A stretch of DNA of 64,000 nt from Pseudomonas thivervalensis (GTDB taxonomy: Bacteria > Pseudomonadota > Gammaproteobacteria > Pseudomonadales > Pseudomonadaceae): the NCBI RefSeq assembly GCF_001269655.1, contig NZ_LHVE01000007.1:186001-250000 (forward strand), written 5' to 3'. The translations under genes were made by a program, and so were the position numbers. Every line of letters starts with the position of its first letter. Within the stretch, counting starts at the first letter, position 1. Below are positions 54,495 to 63,394 of this stretch, piece by piece. The notes beneath the pieces are model-generated. The model saw only the letters and a list, made by a program, of their open reading frames with translations, was not told the DNA's origin and ran no database searches.

Positions 54495-54827
54495 ATGCTC
54501 AATTACCTGTGGTTTTTTCTCGCCGCGCTGTTTGAAATCGCCGGGTGCTACGCCTTCTGGATGTGGCTGCGCCAGGGCAAGAGCGCCTGGTGGATCGCCC
54601 CGGCGCTGCTCAGCCTGACGTTGTTCGCGTTGTTGCTGACCCGCATCGAAGCAACCTATGCCGGACGCGCCTACGCTGCCTATGGCGGCATCTATATCAT
54701 TGCCTCGATCGCCTGGCTGGCCGTGGTGGAACGGGTCAGGCCACTGGGGTCCGACTGGATCGGCGTGGGGCTCTGCGTGCTGGGGGCAGGTGTGATTCTA
54801 TTCGGCCCACGGCTCTCAGCTTCCTGA
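54495..54827 (+). CDS. ynfA: YnfA family membrane protein
   Basis: This 110-residue, four-helix membrane protein of the YnfA/UPF0060 family resembles small multidrug-resistance transporters. It carries [20 protein letters not shown], then [20 protein letters not shown] and a C-terminal [21 protein letters not shown] chose ATG 54495 (MLNYLWFF) from the family length; two upstream ATG codons are in frame. Confidence 0.93.
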   Translation: MLNYLWFFLAALFEIAGCYAFWMWLRQGKSAWWIAPALLSLTLFALLLTRIEATYAGRAYAAYGGIYIIASIAWLAVVERVRPLGSDWIGVGLCVLGAGVILFGPRLSAS

Positions 54828-54979
54828 AATAACCTACGGTCCAACAGGGTTTTTGCAGGAAGTTTCCTTCAGTCGCAAGAACTTTCCTTGTAGGGCCTTA
54901 CTGAATTCTCGCGGGTGTCTTGAGAACAGGAAGCAGGGCGGGCATGGTCAGGGTCCAGACATTCTTAAGGACAAGAACC

Positions 54980-55180
54980 ATGCTCGTATTAAGCCGCGCT
55001 GTGGGTGAGTTGATTTCCATCGGTGACGATATTTCCGTCCGTGTGCTGTCGGTCAGCGGCACCACCGTGCGTTTTGGCGTGGAAGCGCCACGGCACGTCG
55101 ATGTCCATCGCTCCGAAATCTATGAAAAGATCCAGAGGAAAAAGGCCAACGCCGCCCGCAAGGCCTGTTCAGTCGAATAG
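54980..55180 (+). CDS. csrA: CsrA/RsmA-family RNA-binding protein (paralogue)
   Basis: This 66-residue carbon-storage-type regulator has the RNA-contact residues at the N-terminal strand ([10 protein letters not shown], Arg6) and in VHRSEIY (Arg44). It differs from standard RsmA in the middle ([20 protein letters not shown]) and has an extended basic tail ending KACSVE. AAGGA lies 7 bases before the ATG. Its last 12 bases overlap the convergent yheU gene. Pseudomonads carry several CsrA paralogues; which one this is, I cannot tell. Confidence 0.93.
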   Translation: MLVLSRAVGELISIGDDISVRVLSVSGTTVRFGVEAPRHVDVHRSEIYEKIQRKKANAARKACSVE

Positions 55181-55396
55181 GTGCTTGGGCACGTCGTGCT
55201 TGAGCATCAGTTGGCACTGTTCGCTTTCAGGGTCGAAGACGATCAGCGCCTGGCCTTTGGTCAGGGCTTGCCGGACCCGTAGCACCCGCGTTTCCAGGGG
55301 CGTGTCGTCACCGTTGTCGGTGCCGTCGCGGGTCACGAAATCCTCGATCAGGCGAGTGAGCGTGTCGACTTCGAGTTGGTCGTGGGGGATGAGCAT
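55169..55396 (-). CDS. yheU: YheU family protein
   Basis: This 75-residue protein matches the YheU/UPF0270 pattern: [20 protein letters not shown], then TRDGTD and a [18 protein letters not shown] end. The function is not established. It converges on csrA with a 12-base overlap. Confidence 0.9.
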   Translation of the reverse strand: MLIPHDQLEVDTLTRLIEDFVTRDGTDNGDDTPLETRVLRVRQALTKGQALIVFDPESEQCQLMLKHDVPKHLFD

Positions 55397-55482
55397 GGGG
55401 TACCTCGGCTAGACAATGGGGCGATGCTACGGCCAATGGGCTTTTGCGGCTAGCCTTGGGTGTTGTGGGGCTGCTCTGGCCT

Positions 55483-55560
55483 CATCGCGAGTAGGCTCGC
55501 TCCCACAGGGTTCTAGGTTGCGCTGAAGAGCCCATGTGGGAGCGAGCTTGCTCGCGATGG
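55483..55560. repeat. REP pair in reversed (tail-out) arrangement
   Basis: Two REP arms are present, but the left one reads CATCGCGAGTAGGCTCGCTC and the right one GTGGGAGCGAGCTTGCTCGC. The GTGGG ends therefore face inwards, opposite to the REPINs elsewhere. The element lies 28 bases before the end of the M42 peptidase gene. Confidence 0.85.
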
Positions 55561-55588
55561 CGATATACCAGGCAATGAAAGCTCTGGA

Positions 55589-56779
55589 TCAGCTATCCGA
55601 CCGCTGCCCCACCAGGCTATCCACCGACGGCACCCGGGTGTCGCTTTCCATCTGTGCGTCGTGCTCGATCTGGTGACTGAAGCGGTCCAGCGAGCCTTGG
55701 GCCGGTTGTGCGTCGCTGGCGAACACCGGTGGGCTGAGGATATAGGCGCCGAGCAGACGGCTGAGGGCGGCCAGGCTGTCGATGTGGGTGCGCTCATAGC
55801 CATGGGTGGCGTCGCAGCCGAAGGCGAGCAGGGCGGTCCGGATATCGTGACCGGCGGTGATGGCCGAATGAGCGTCGCTGAAGTAGTAGCGGAACAGGTC
55901 GCGGCGTGCCGAGATGTCGTTCTCCTTGGCCAGTTTCAGCAAGTGCCGCGACAGGTGATAGTCGTAGGGGCCCCCGGAATCCTGCATCGCCACGCTGACT
56001 GAGTGTTCGCTGGAATGCTGGCCAGGGGCGACGGGGGCGATGTCGATGCCGACGAATTCGCTGACGTCCCAGGGCAGCGCGGCGGCTGCGCCGCTGCCGG
56101 TTTCCTCGGTGATGGTGAACAGCGGGTGACAATCGATCAGTAGCTCTTCGCCGCTGTCGACAATCGCCTTGAGCGCCGCTAGCAGCGCCGCGACCCCGGC
56201 CTTGTCGTCCAGGTGCCGGGCGCTGATGTGGCCGCTTTCGGTGAATTCCGGCAGGGGGTCGAAGGCCACGTAATCGCCGATGCCCACCCCCAGGGTTTCG
56301 CAATCGGCGCGGGTGGCGCAATAGGCGTCCAGGCGCAATTCGATGTGGTCCCAACTGATGGGCATTTCATCCACGGCGGTATTGAACGCATGCCCGGACG
56401 CCATCAACGGCAGCACGCTGCCACGAATCACGCCGGTGTCGGTGAACAGGCTGACCCGGCTGCCTTCGGCAAACCGACTGGACCAGCAACCCACCGGGGC
56501 CAGGGTCAGGCGACCGTTGTCCTTGATGGCCCGCACCGAGGCACCGATGGTATCCAGGTGCGCCGACACGGCCCGGTCGGGGCTGCTCTTGCGGCCCTTG
56601 AGGGTGGCGCGGATCGTGCCGCGACGGGTCATTTCGAAAGCGATACCCAGCTCCTCGAGCCGCTCGGCGACATAGCGCACGATGGTGTCGGTGAAACCGG
56701 TCGGGCTGGGAATGGCGAGCATTTCCAGCAGGACCTTTTGCAGGTATTCGAGATCCGGTTCGGGAATTTTGCTGATCAT
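55589..56779 (-). CDS. M42-family metallopeptidase of the NAGGN osmolyte cluster
   Basis: This 396-residue aminopeptidase-like enzyme has metal ligands in VSAHLDTIGASV, HLDDKAGVAALLAAL, ITEETGSG and GIDIAPV. It is found beside asnO and ngg in many proteobacteria, where it is thought to handle or recycle the dipeptide osmolyte. A repeat element lies between it and ngg. The ATG at 56779 follows GAGG-like sequence. Confidence 0.93.
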   Translation of the reverse strand: MISKIPEPDLEYLQKVLLEMLAIPSPTGFTDTIVRYVAERLEELGIAFEMTRRGTIRATLKGRKSSPDRAVSAHLDTIGASVRAIKDNGRLTLAPVGCWSSRFAEGSRVSLFTDTGVIRGSVLPLMASGHAFNTAVDEMPISWDHIELRLDAYCATRADCETLGVGIGDYVAFDPLPEFTESGHISARHLDDKAGVAALLAALKAIVDSGEELLIDCHPLFTITEETGSGAAAALPWDVSEFVGIDIAPVAPGQHSSEHSVSVAMQDSGGPYDYHLSRHLLKLAKENDISARRDLFRYYFSDAHSAITAGHDIRTALLAFGCDATHGYERTHIDSLAALSRLLGAYILSPPVFASDAQPAQGSLDRFSHQIEHDAQMESDTRVPSVDSLVGQRSDS

Positions 56780-56820
56780 GGAAACTCCTCGCGGAACATT
56801 CAGTTGAAGTAGGGGAACCC

Positions 56821-56949
56821 TGTGGCGAGGGAGCTTGCTCCCGGTGGACCGCGAAGCGGTCCCCTTTGAGCTCCAGGTCGATGCACAAACCCGGATGGCT
56901 ACGCAGAGGGGCCGCTTCGCAGCCCAGCGGGAGCAAGCTCCCTCGCCAC
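56821..56949. repeat. Type B REP pair with a different centre
   Basis: The outer arms are TGTGGCGAGGGAGCTTGCTC and GAGCAAGCTCCCTCGCCAC, as in copies A and B, but the inside holds a different hairpin (GACCGCGAAGCGGTCC and GGGCCGCTTCGCAGCCC). It fills the ngg-peptidase gap. Confidence 0.85.
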
Positions 56950-56959
56950 GGAAGAAGGG

Positions 56960-58705
56960 CTAAACCACCGTCTGGCTATGGGGAAACAGCAAGTCCACAA
57001 AGCGTTCGGCAGTGGGTTGGGGTTCGTGGTTGGCCAGGCCGGCGCGTTCGTTGGCTTCGATGAACACGTACTCGGGTTGATCGGCCGCTGGTACCAGCAG
57101 GTCGAGGCCGACCATGGGGATGTCCAGTGCCCGCGCGGCGCGCACCGCCGCATCGGCGAGGGTCGGATGCAAAATGCCGGTGACATCCTCCAGCACGCCA
57201 CCGGTATGCAGGTTCGCCGTACGCCGGACAAACAGGTGCTCCCCGGCCGGCAGTACGCTGTCGTAGTCGTACCCCGCCGCATTGAGGGTGCGCAGGGTCT
57301 CGGCATCCATCGGGATCTTGCTTTCGCCGCCCGTGGCGGCCTGCCGTCGGCGGCTCTGGGCTTCGATCAACGCGCCGATGGTGTGCCGACCGTCGCCGAT
57401 CACCTCCGCCGGGCGCCGGATCGCCGCCGCCACCACTTCAAAGCCGATTACCAGGATGCGCAGGTCCAGCCCTTCGTGGAAGCTTTCCAGCAATACCCGG
57501 CTATCGAACTGCCGAGCCGTTTCGATGGCGCCCTGCACCTCCTCGATGGTGCGCAGGTCCACCGCCACGCCTTGGCCCTGCTCGCCGTCCTGTGGCTTGA
57601 CCACCACCCGCTCGTGCTCATCGAGAAACGCCAGGTTGTCGTCGGCATTCCCCGCCAATTGTTGGGCCGGCAGGTTCAGGCCAGCGTTTTTCAGCACCTT
57701 GTGGGTCAGGCTTTTGTTCTGGCACAGGGTCATGCTGATGGCGCTGGTCAGGTCGCTCAGGGATTCGCGGCAGCGCACCCGACGGCTGCCGTGGACCAGG
57801 GTGAACAAGCCGGCCTCGGCATCGTCCACCTGCACTTCGATGCCTCGACGGTGGGCTTCTTCGACAATGATCCGGGCGTAAGGGTTGAATTGCGCCTCGG
57901 GGCCGGGGCCGAGGAACAACGGCTGGTTGATGCCGTTCTTGCGCTTGATGGCGAAGGTCGAAAGGTTGCGAAAGCCGAGTTTGGCATAGAGGTTTTTCGC
58001 CTGGCGATTGTCGTGCAGCACCGACAGGTCGAGATAACTCAAGCCTCGGCTCATGAAATGCTCGATGAGGTGGCGCACCAGCACTTCGCCGACACCGGGC
58101 CGGGGGCATTGCGGATCGACGGCCAGGCACCAGAGGCTGCTGCCGTTTTCCGGGTCGTTGAAAGCCTTTTGATGATTCAGGCCCATGACGCTGCCGATCA
58201 CCGCACCGGTGTCGTCGTCTTCGGCCAGCCAGTAGACCGGGCCGCCCTCGTGACGCGGAGTCAGTCGCAGCGGATCGATGGGCAGCATGCCCCGGGCCTG
58301 GTAGAGCTGGTTGATGGCCTGCCAGTCGCTCTCGCTCTGGGCCCGGCGAATCCGGAAGCCGCGAAACACCCGGGTGGACTGGCGGTAGTCGCTGAACCAC
58401 AGGCGCAAGGTGTCGGACGGATCGAGGAACAGTTGCGCCGGCTCCAGTCCCAGCACTTGCTGGGGGGCGGCCACGTACAAGGCAATGTCGCGTTCGCCGG
58501 GTTGTTCGTTGAGCAGTTCCCGGGCCAGGCTCGCCGGGTCCGGGAAGGTGTGGCCGATCAGCAATCGGCCCCAGCCGCAATGCACCGCGATCGGGTCGGC
58601 GCCCAATTCGCTGCCGTCTTCGGCCAGGCGTGCCTGCAGGCGTTCGTAAGAGGGCGCCTGGCCGCGCAAGAGGCGTTGGTTGTGAACGGTTGCATGAGGT
58701 TTCAT
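56960..58705 (-). CDS. ngg: N-acetylglutaminylglutamine synthetase Ngg
   Basis: This 581-residue bifunctional-looking protein has an N-terminal half with a GNAT acetyltransferase fold (about 105-280, with CLAVDPQCPRPGVGEVLVRH) and a C-terminal ATP-grasp domain (about 300-575, VVVKPQDGEQGQGVAVDL). Together these suit acetylation of glutamine and its ligation to a second glutamine. The start is ATG 58705 (MKPHATVHNQ); TTG 58708 would add one residue. It follows asnO by 3 bases. Confidence 0.95.
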   Translation of the reverse strand: MKPHATVHNQRLLRGQAPSYERLQARLAEDGSELGADPIAVHCGWGRLLIGHTFPDPASLARELLNEQPGERDIALYVAAPQQVLGLEPAQLFLDPSDTLRLWFSDYRQSTRVFRGFRIRRAQSESDWQAINQLYQARGMLPIDPLRLTPRHEGGPVYWLAEDDDTGAVIGSVMGLNHQKAFNDPENGSSLWCLAVDPQCPRPGVGEVLVRHLIEHFMSRGLSYLDLSVLHDNRQAKNLYAKLGFRNLSTFAIKRKNGINQPLFLGPGPEAQFNPYARIIVEEAHRRGIEVQVDDAEAGLFTLVHGSRRVRCRESLSDLTSAISMTLCQNKSLTHKVLKNAGLNLPAQQLAGNADDNLAFLDEHERVVVKPQDGEQGQGVAVDLRTIEEVQGAIETARQFDSRVLLESFHEGLDLRILVIGFEVVAAAIRRPAEVIGDGRHTIGALIEAQSRRRQAATGGESKIPMDAETLRTLNAAGYDYDSVLPAGEHLFVRRTANLHTGGVLEDVTGILHPTLADAAVRAARALDIPMVGLDLLVPAADQPEYVFIEANERAGLANHEPQPTAERFVDLLFPHSQTVV

Positions 58706-58708
58706 CAA

Positions 58709-60481
58709 TCAGATTCCTTGCTCGCTGAGCCACAGGTTCAGCGCCGCCAGTTGCCATAGCCGCGAACCGCGCAACGGCGTGAGTTGGCCGTTGGGGTCGG
58801 TGAGCAGGCGGTCGAGCATGGCCGGGTTGAACAGGCCGCGATCCTGGCTCGGATCCAGCAACAGCTCACGAACCCAGGCCAGGGTATCGCCTTCCAGGTG
58901 CTTGAGGCCCGGTACCGGGAAATAACCCTTCTTGCGGTCGATCACCTCACCGGGGATCACCCGTCGGGCGGCTTCCTTGAGCACCTGCTTGCCGCCATCG
59001 GGCAGCTTGAATTTCGCCGGGACCCGGGCCGAAAGCTCCACCAGGCGATAGTCGAGGAACGGCGTGCGCGCTTCCAGGCCCCAGGCCATGGTCATGTTGT
59101 CGACGCGCTTGACCGGGTCGTCCACCAGCATCACGGTGCTGTCCAGGCGCAGGGCCTTGTCCACCGCGGCATCGGCGCCGGGTTGGGCGAAATGTTCCCT
59201 GACGAAGTCACCGGCCGCGTCATTGGCCGTCAGCCAGTTGGGCTGCACGGTGGCGGCATATTCTTCGTAGCTGCGGTCGAAGAACGCCGCGCGATAGGCC
59301 GCGTACGGATCGCTGGCGCCATCGACCTGCGGGTACCAGTGGTAACCGGCGAACAGCTCATCGGCGCCCTGGCCGCTTTGTACGACTTTGCAATGCTTGG
59401 CCACTTCCCGCGACAGCAGGTAGAAGGCGATGCAGTCGTGGCTGACCATGGGCTCGCTCATGGCACGGAACGCGGCGGGCAGTTGCTCGATGATCTCTTT
59501 TTCGTCGATGCGCAGTTGGTGGTGGCGAGTGCCGTAGTGCTTGGCGATCAGGTCCGAATACTGGAACTCGTCACCGCGCTCGCCGCCGGCATCCTGGAAG
59601 CCGATGGAGAAGGTGGACAGGTCTTCCACGCCCACTTCCCGCAACAGACCCACGAGCATGCTCGAGTCGACGCCTCCGGACAGCAACACGCCGACATCCA
59701 CGGCAGCGCGCTGGCGAATGGCGACGGCTTCGCGGGTGCTGTCGAGCACGCGGTCGATCCAGTCTTCCAGGTTCAGGTGCTGTTCATCGGCTCGGGGACC
59801 GTAGGGCAGGGTCCACCAGGTTTTCTGCTCGGTGGTGCCGTCGGCTTCGATGCGCATCCAGGTGGCGGGCGGCAGTTTTTCCACACCGGCCAGTAAGGTG
59901 CGGGGCGCCGGGACCACCGCGTGGAAATTCAGGTAATGGTTGAGGGCCACCGGGTCGAGCATCGGGTTGATGTCGCCGCCCTTGAGCAGCGCCGGCAGTG
60001 CCGAGGCGAAGCGCAGGCGCTGGCCGGTGCGCGACAGGTACAGGGGTTTGACGCCGAGGCGGTCGCGGGCGATGAACAGCCGCTTGGCATCGCGTTCCCA
60101 GATGGCGAAGGCAAACATGCCGTTGAGCTTGGGCAACAGTGCTTCGCCCCAGGCGTGATAGCCCTTGAGCAGCACTTCGGTGTCGCCACCGGAATAGAAG
60201 GTGTAGCCCAGGCCTTCGAGCTCGCTGCGCAGTTCCGGGTAGTTGTAGATCGCGCCGTTGAAGGCCAGGGACAGGCCCAGTTGGTTGTCGACCATCGGCT
60301 GAGCCGAGCCGTCCGACAGGTCCATGATTTTCAGGCGTCGATGGCCGAGGGCAATCGGCCCCTGGCTATGAAAACCCCAGGCATCGGGGCCGCGAGGGGC
60401 CAGGTGATGGGTGATTCGCTCTACGGCCGCAAGGTCCGCAGGTTGTTGATCGAAACGTAACTCTCCAGCTAATCCGCACAT
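58709..60481 (-). CDS. asnO: N-acetylglutaminylglutamine amidotransferase AsnO
   Basis: This 590-residue asparagine-synthetase-type enzyme has nucleophile Cys2 (MCGLAGELRF), a glutaminase domain (HRRLKIMDLSDGSAQPM) and a synthetase domain with the ATP-binding SGGVDSSML. In osmoadaptation it forms the terminal amide of N-acetylglutaminylglutamine amide. It is the first gene of the - strand cluster asnO-ngg-peptidase. Confidence 0.96.
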   Translation of the reverse strand: MCGLAGELRFDQQPADLAAVERITHHLAPRGPDAWGFHSQGPIALGHRRLKIMDLSDGSAQPMVDNQLGLSLAFNGAIYNYPELRSELEGLGYTFYSGGDTEVLLKGYHAWGEALLPKLNGMFAFAIWERDAKRLFIARDRLGVKPLYLSRTGQRLRFASALPALLKGGDINPMLDPVALNHYLNFHAVVPAPRTLLAGVEKLPPATWMRIEADGTTEQKTWWTLPYGPRADEQHLNLEDWIDRVLDSTREAVAIRQRAAVDVGVLLSGGVDSSMLVGLLREVGVEDLSTFSIGFQDAGGERGDEFQYSDLIAKHYGTRHHQLRIDEKEIIEQLPAAFRAMSEPMVSHDCIAFYLLSREVAKHCKVVQSGQGADELFAGYHWYPQVDGASDPYAAYRAAFFDRSYEEYAATVQPNWLTANDAAGDFVREHFAQPGADAAVDKALRLDSTVMLVDDPVKRVDNMTMAWGLEARTPFLDYRLVELSARVPAKFKLPDGGKQVLKEAARRVIPGEVIDRKKGYFPVPGLKHLEGDTLAWVRELLLDPSQDRGLFNPAMLDRLLTDPNGQLTPLRGSRLWQLAALNLWLSEQGI

Positions 60482-60519
60482 ATTCCAAAAGGCCTTGTGT
60501 TTGCTGGGGCTAGGCGCAT

Positions 60520-61156
60520 CTACCTCGAATCAAGTATCAATTTTGTACCGTTTTTCGGTAAATCCAGCTTTTCAAGCTCCGCGAAATCACTCGAAGAACT
60601 GATCCACTTGGCATAGGTTGAAAGCAATACTTGGACGCTGTGTCCGAGCTGCGCAGCGATGAATGCCGGGTTCATCCCAGGCATCAGGCACATCGTTGCG
60701 TAGGTGTGCCTGGTGTCATACATCCGGCGAGATCGAATTCCCGACTTGCGCAGCGCTGCCAACCAATAGCGCTTAGCCCCTGTTTCGGAACGGATGTACA
60801 GCTCTGATCTTTCACCCGATCCTTCCGGCGCGAAAACATAATCAGAGCGCGCCGCCGTAAGAGGTCTGGCTTTTTCGAGTGCCTGTAGCGCTTGTTCGTT
60901 CAATAAAACTTTCCGCGACACCCTCGTCTTCGTCCTTTCCTTGATCTTGCCGTGCAGCCTGATACGGCACACCTTGGCGCGTATCAAGCTCGCTCCAGCG
61001 CAGGGCCACCGCCTCGCCAGGACGCATGCCTGTATAGAAAGAGAACTCGAAAAAACACGCGTAAATTGATTGCAGGCCGCTCGTCACTTTGCACAGTCTG
61101 GCGATCGGATCATCTGCTTCCTCTCGACTGAACGGCTCGATCTCTCGTTTGACCAC
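60520..61156 (-). pseudogene. Tyrosine recombinase (phage-type integrase) remnant, frameshifted and 5'-truncated
   Basis: Two frames together spell an integrase catalytic domain. The first (61156 down to about 60980) has the YTGMRPGEAVALRWSELD arginine motif. The second (about 60987 to 60520) has MYDTRHTYATMCL, the LGHS box and the nucleophile-like tyrosine in LSTYAKW. A one-base shift near 60975-60985 separates them, and the core-binding N-terminus is missing. It marks past integration of mobile DNA at the edge of an AT-richer segment. Confidence 0.88.
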
Positions 61157-61347
61157 CCTGGTTGGGGGATTGAATTCGCCGGATTCCTCAGAATCAGCTC
61201 ATCTCAGTACCGGCGTGATTTTGTCGAGTGGGTAATGGGCCAGGTAAGGCATCCATCGTGGTTTGACGGGCTTTGCTTCGAGCCTGAGCGCCATTCCGCA
61301 CATAGCGGCTTTGTGTAAGATGGGCGAAATCATGGAAGGGGATTTCA

Positions 61348-61527
61348 ATGTACAAGGTGCTTAGAAGTGGAACATTTATATCTGGAGTTTTGCTTTCGTT
61401 AGGCGGAATAGGGATATCAATCAACTTCTTTTTGAGATCGAAATCGATTGAAATTCCCGGAGTGATGCTGATTATGGTTGGTGTCATTCTGGCCTTTTCA
61501 GGCTGGAAAAGAAGTCGCAAGGACTAG
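61348..61527 (+). CDS. Small membrane protein (59 residues), unknown
   Basis: The frame starts at ATG 61348 with AAGGGG nine bases upstream. Two hydrophobic stretches (GTFISGVLLSLGGIGISINF and GVMLIMVGVILAFSGWKRSR) are separated by a charged segment. The base composition is distinctly AT-richer than the window average. I recognise no family. It lies between the integrase remnant and the polymerase gene and is probably part of the same acquired piece. Confidence 0.6.
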   Translation: MYKVLRSGTFISGVLLSLGGIGISINFFLRSKSIEIPGVMLIMVGVILAFSGWKRSRKD

Positions 61528-61540
61528 ACGGCAAGTAGCT

Positions 61541-61570
61541 GTCCCTGTTCCTGTCCCTGTCCCTGTCCCA
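61541..61570. repeat. Hexanucleotide tandem repeat
   Basis: Five GTCCCT-type units stand in tandem (GTCCCT, GTTCCT, GTCCCT, GTCCCT, GTCCCA), 14 bases after the small membrane protein gene. Confidence 0.8.
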
Positions 61571-61688
61571 GGCGAATGAGTGCCGATCGATCCTGCCAGA
61601 ACGCTGTGAATGACTTGTTTATCAAACGCTCCTGCGAGGATTGATACCCAATAGTATTCATATTCTGTAGGCCGATTTTAGGCGAAGC

Positions 61689-61720
61689 GGTCCACAAAGA
61701 CGTTCCTGTCTTTGTGGACC
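61689..61720. terminator. Perfect 13-bp hairpin downstream of the polymerase gene
   Basis: GGTCCACAAAGAC / GTCTTTGTGGACC with a 6-base loop starts 8 bases after the stop of the - strand polymerase gene. There is no T tract, so it could stabilise or end the mRNA, or be a site for a mobile element. Confidence 0.45.
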
Positions 61721-61728
61721 GATGTTCA

Positions 61729-63033
61729 TCAGGTGGCCGAAGGCGGGCCAGCAAGGCGTCCGCGTCTGCTCGCATACAAAGCAGTCTGAATGTGCAACAA
61801 AGCACGGTATCCCGCATAGGCTGCGAATATGCACAGTACGATCACCAGTAGACGGGCATTGAATATTCCGCCGCGAGCGATGAGCGTGAATCCGATACCG
61901 CAGAACAGCATGGCGAACCCAAGTATGCTGGGCGCGCTAGTGCGCCGGGAAATGCCCAATATCATCAGCGACTGACAGATCACTACCACGATCCAGTCTG
62001 TATAGAACGCCCAGCCTCCCAAGTGCATGAGCATGTTCGCCTTGAGCGGGAAAGTGATGTTCGTACCGCGGCTAGCCACCTTAGGATAAAGTGCACGGGT
62101 CTCGGCCGTGGAGATTGGTTTGCTTGGCATCAGCTGACGAGGTATGAATAGCGTCATCGCATCTTCAATGGCATACGCCCTGGGTTCAATTTTGTTATTC
62201 TGGATCGCACTCAAGACATCCTCTGAAATGAATGCGGCGTTGTAATTCAGGTCCTCAAAACTGTTCGTGGGGTCCACAGCCACTGATTTTCCGATCCCCC
62301 CTTGAGTAGCCTCCTTGCCGGCTATCTTCTCTACACGCGACATAGTCTCACTGGGCGCCGAGGGCGCGCGCATATTGGTGACGATAGCGTATGACACTCC
62401 CATCGAAGCGACTGCGAGAGTGGAGGCGATCAAAAATTTCAAGAGGCTTACGCGCTGGAACATAAGCATGACGATGAACATAAGCGCGAATAGAATTAGA
62501 ATTCCGCGACCACCGCTGAACGACACGATAAGCAGACTCAGCAGTAGGAAAATACCATTCTTCAAAGTGACGCCACTGAAATACATATTCATCAGCTGAA
62601 GAAGCAAGGCAGAATACATTGCAAGGACTATCCAGGCAGCGCCGTTGGTTACCATGAAACTGTACGTATGGTAATTTTGAACGACATAGCTAGGAGAGAG
62701 CGTCCCAAAAACCCGATACATGCTCAGTGCCAGAAGGCCTAGAATACCTGTTGTTATCAACGCAAGAGAGAGTGTCGATATACGCTCAAGCGATGGGGAG
62801 AAATCGTCGAGAAGACCTAAGCGTCGAGAAAGCAGGAATCCCAGTAGGGCGACAGCAAGCGCACAGACCGAGTCTATAATCGTCGCGCTATTCATGTATG
62901 TGGAAGTAAGTAGCGGGTATTTTTCAGGATTGAGATATCGTCCGATGAACAGTATTTGGTAGGCGATATAGCATCCCAGAGGGCCGACTAATATCAATGC
63001 TGCTGTCTTAGTCTTGTTGTTAAATATATACAT
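61729..63033 (-). CDS. Wzy-like O-antigen/oligosaccharide repeat-unit polymerase
   Basis: This 434-residue integral membrane protein has about ten hydrophobic segments and a large external loop at about 225-330, the Wzy/O-antigen polymerase layout. The SFSGGRGILILFALMF segment resembles the conserved arginine-containing region of such polymerases. Polymerases are too divergent for a firm assignment. The coding DNA is less GC-rich than its neighbours. No other glycan genes are nearby, so it is an isolated acquired gene. Confidence 0.75.
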   Translation of the reverse strand: MYIFNNKTKTAALILVGPLGCYIAYQILFIGRYLNPEKYPLLTSTYMNSATIIDSVCALAVALLGFLLSRRLGLLDDFSPSLERISTLSLALITTGILGLLALSMYRVFGTLSPSYVVQNYHTYSFMVTNGAAWIVLAMYSALLLQLMNMYFSGVTLKNGIFLLLSLLIVSFSGGRGILILFALMFIVMLMFQRVSLLKFLIASTLAVASMGVSYAIVTNMRAPSAPSETMSRVEKIAGKEATQGGIGKSVAVDPTNSFEDLNYNAAFISEDVLSAIQNNKIEPRAYAIEDAMTLFIPRQLMPSKPISTAETRALYPKVASRGTNITFPLKANMLMHLGGWAFYTDWIVVVICQSLMILGISRRTSAPSILGFAMLFCGIGFTLIARGGIFNARLLVIVLCIFAAYAGYRALLHIQTALYASRRGRLAGPPSAT

Positions 63034-63394
63034 GCGTTAACTCGTTCTATTGAGCTTCCATAAACCAGATAATCAAGTACGTTAGCTTGATTTGCTGGGC
63101 GGTATGTGCAAGCCATTCCATTGCCGGTAGCGATCACATCATAGGGGGTGCTTCAGAATGTAACAGGCGGCGGATCATACCGGATCAGGTGGCTGCTTTG
63201 AATGGGGTCATGCATGGGATGGATTGAACGGTCGGCAGAACGCCGTAAGGAGGGTATTCGATGGGGGCAAGCCGCACGCGCCGAAAGGACGGGTACCCTG
63301 AAACTGGCCGGAGGGATTGCTGTGAGTTTTAGATCGATGCGTTATAAGCCGACGGGGTGGGGGCCTGCCGTATGACTCAAGGATAAGAAGAGAA
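63034..63394. other. Intergenic region upstream of the polymerase gene
   Basis: No gene-like frame with a ribosome site, RNA gene or clear promoter was seen in these 361 bases. It should hold the - strand promoter of the polymerase gene. Confidence 0.4.

Noticed and set aside
56978..58759. 593-codon + strand frame opposite ngg
   Set aside because: ngg carries recognisable GNAT and ATP-grasp motifs; the opposite frame has none.
60482..60519. tRNA attachment site next to the integrase remnant
   Set aside because: No tRNA cloverleaf or duplicated tRNA 3' end could be found near 60.5 or 61.3 kb.
61194..61520. 108-codon - strand frame opposite the small membrane protein
   Set aside because: No ribosome site or hydrophobic pattern; it is the complement of the better-supported + strand gene.
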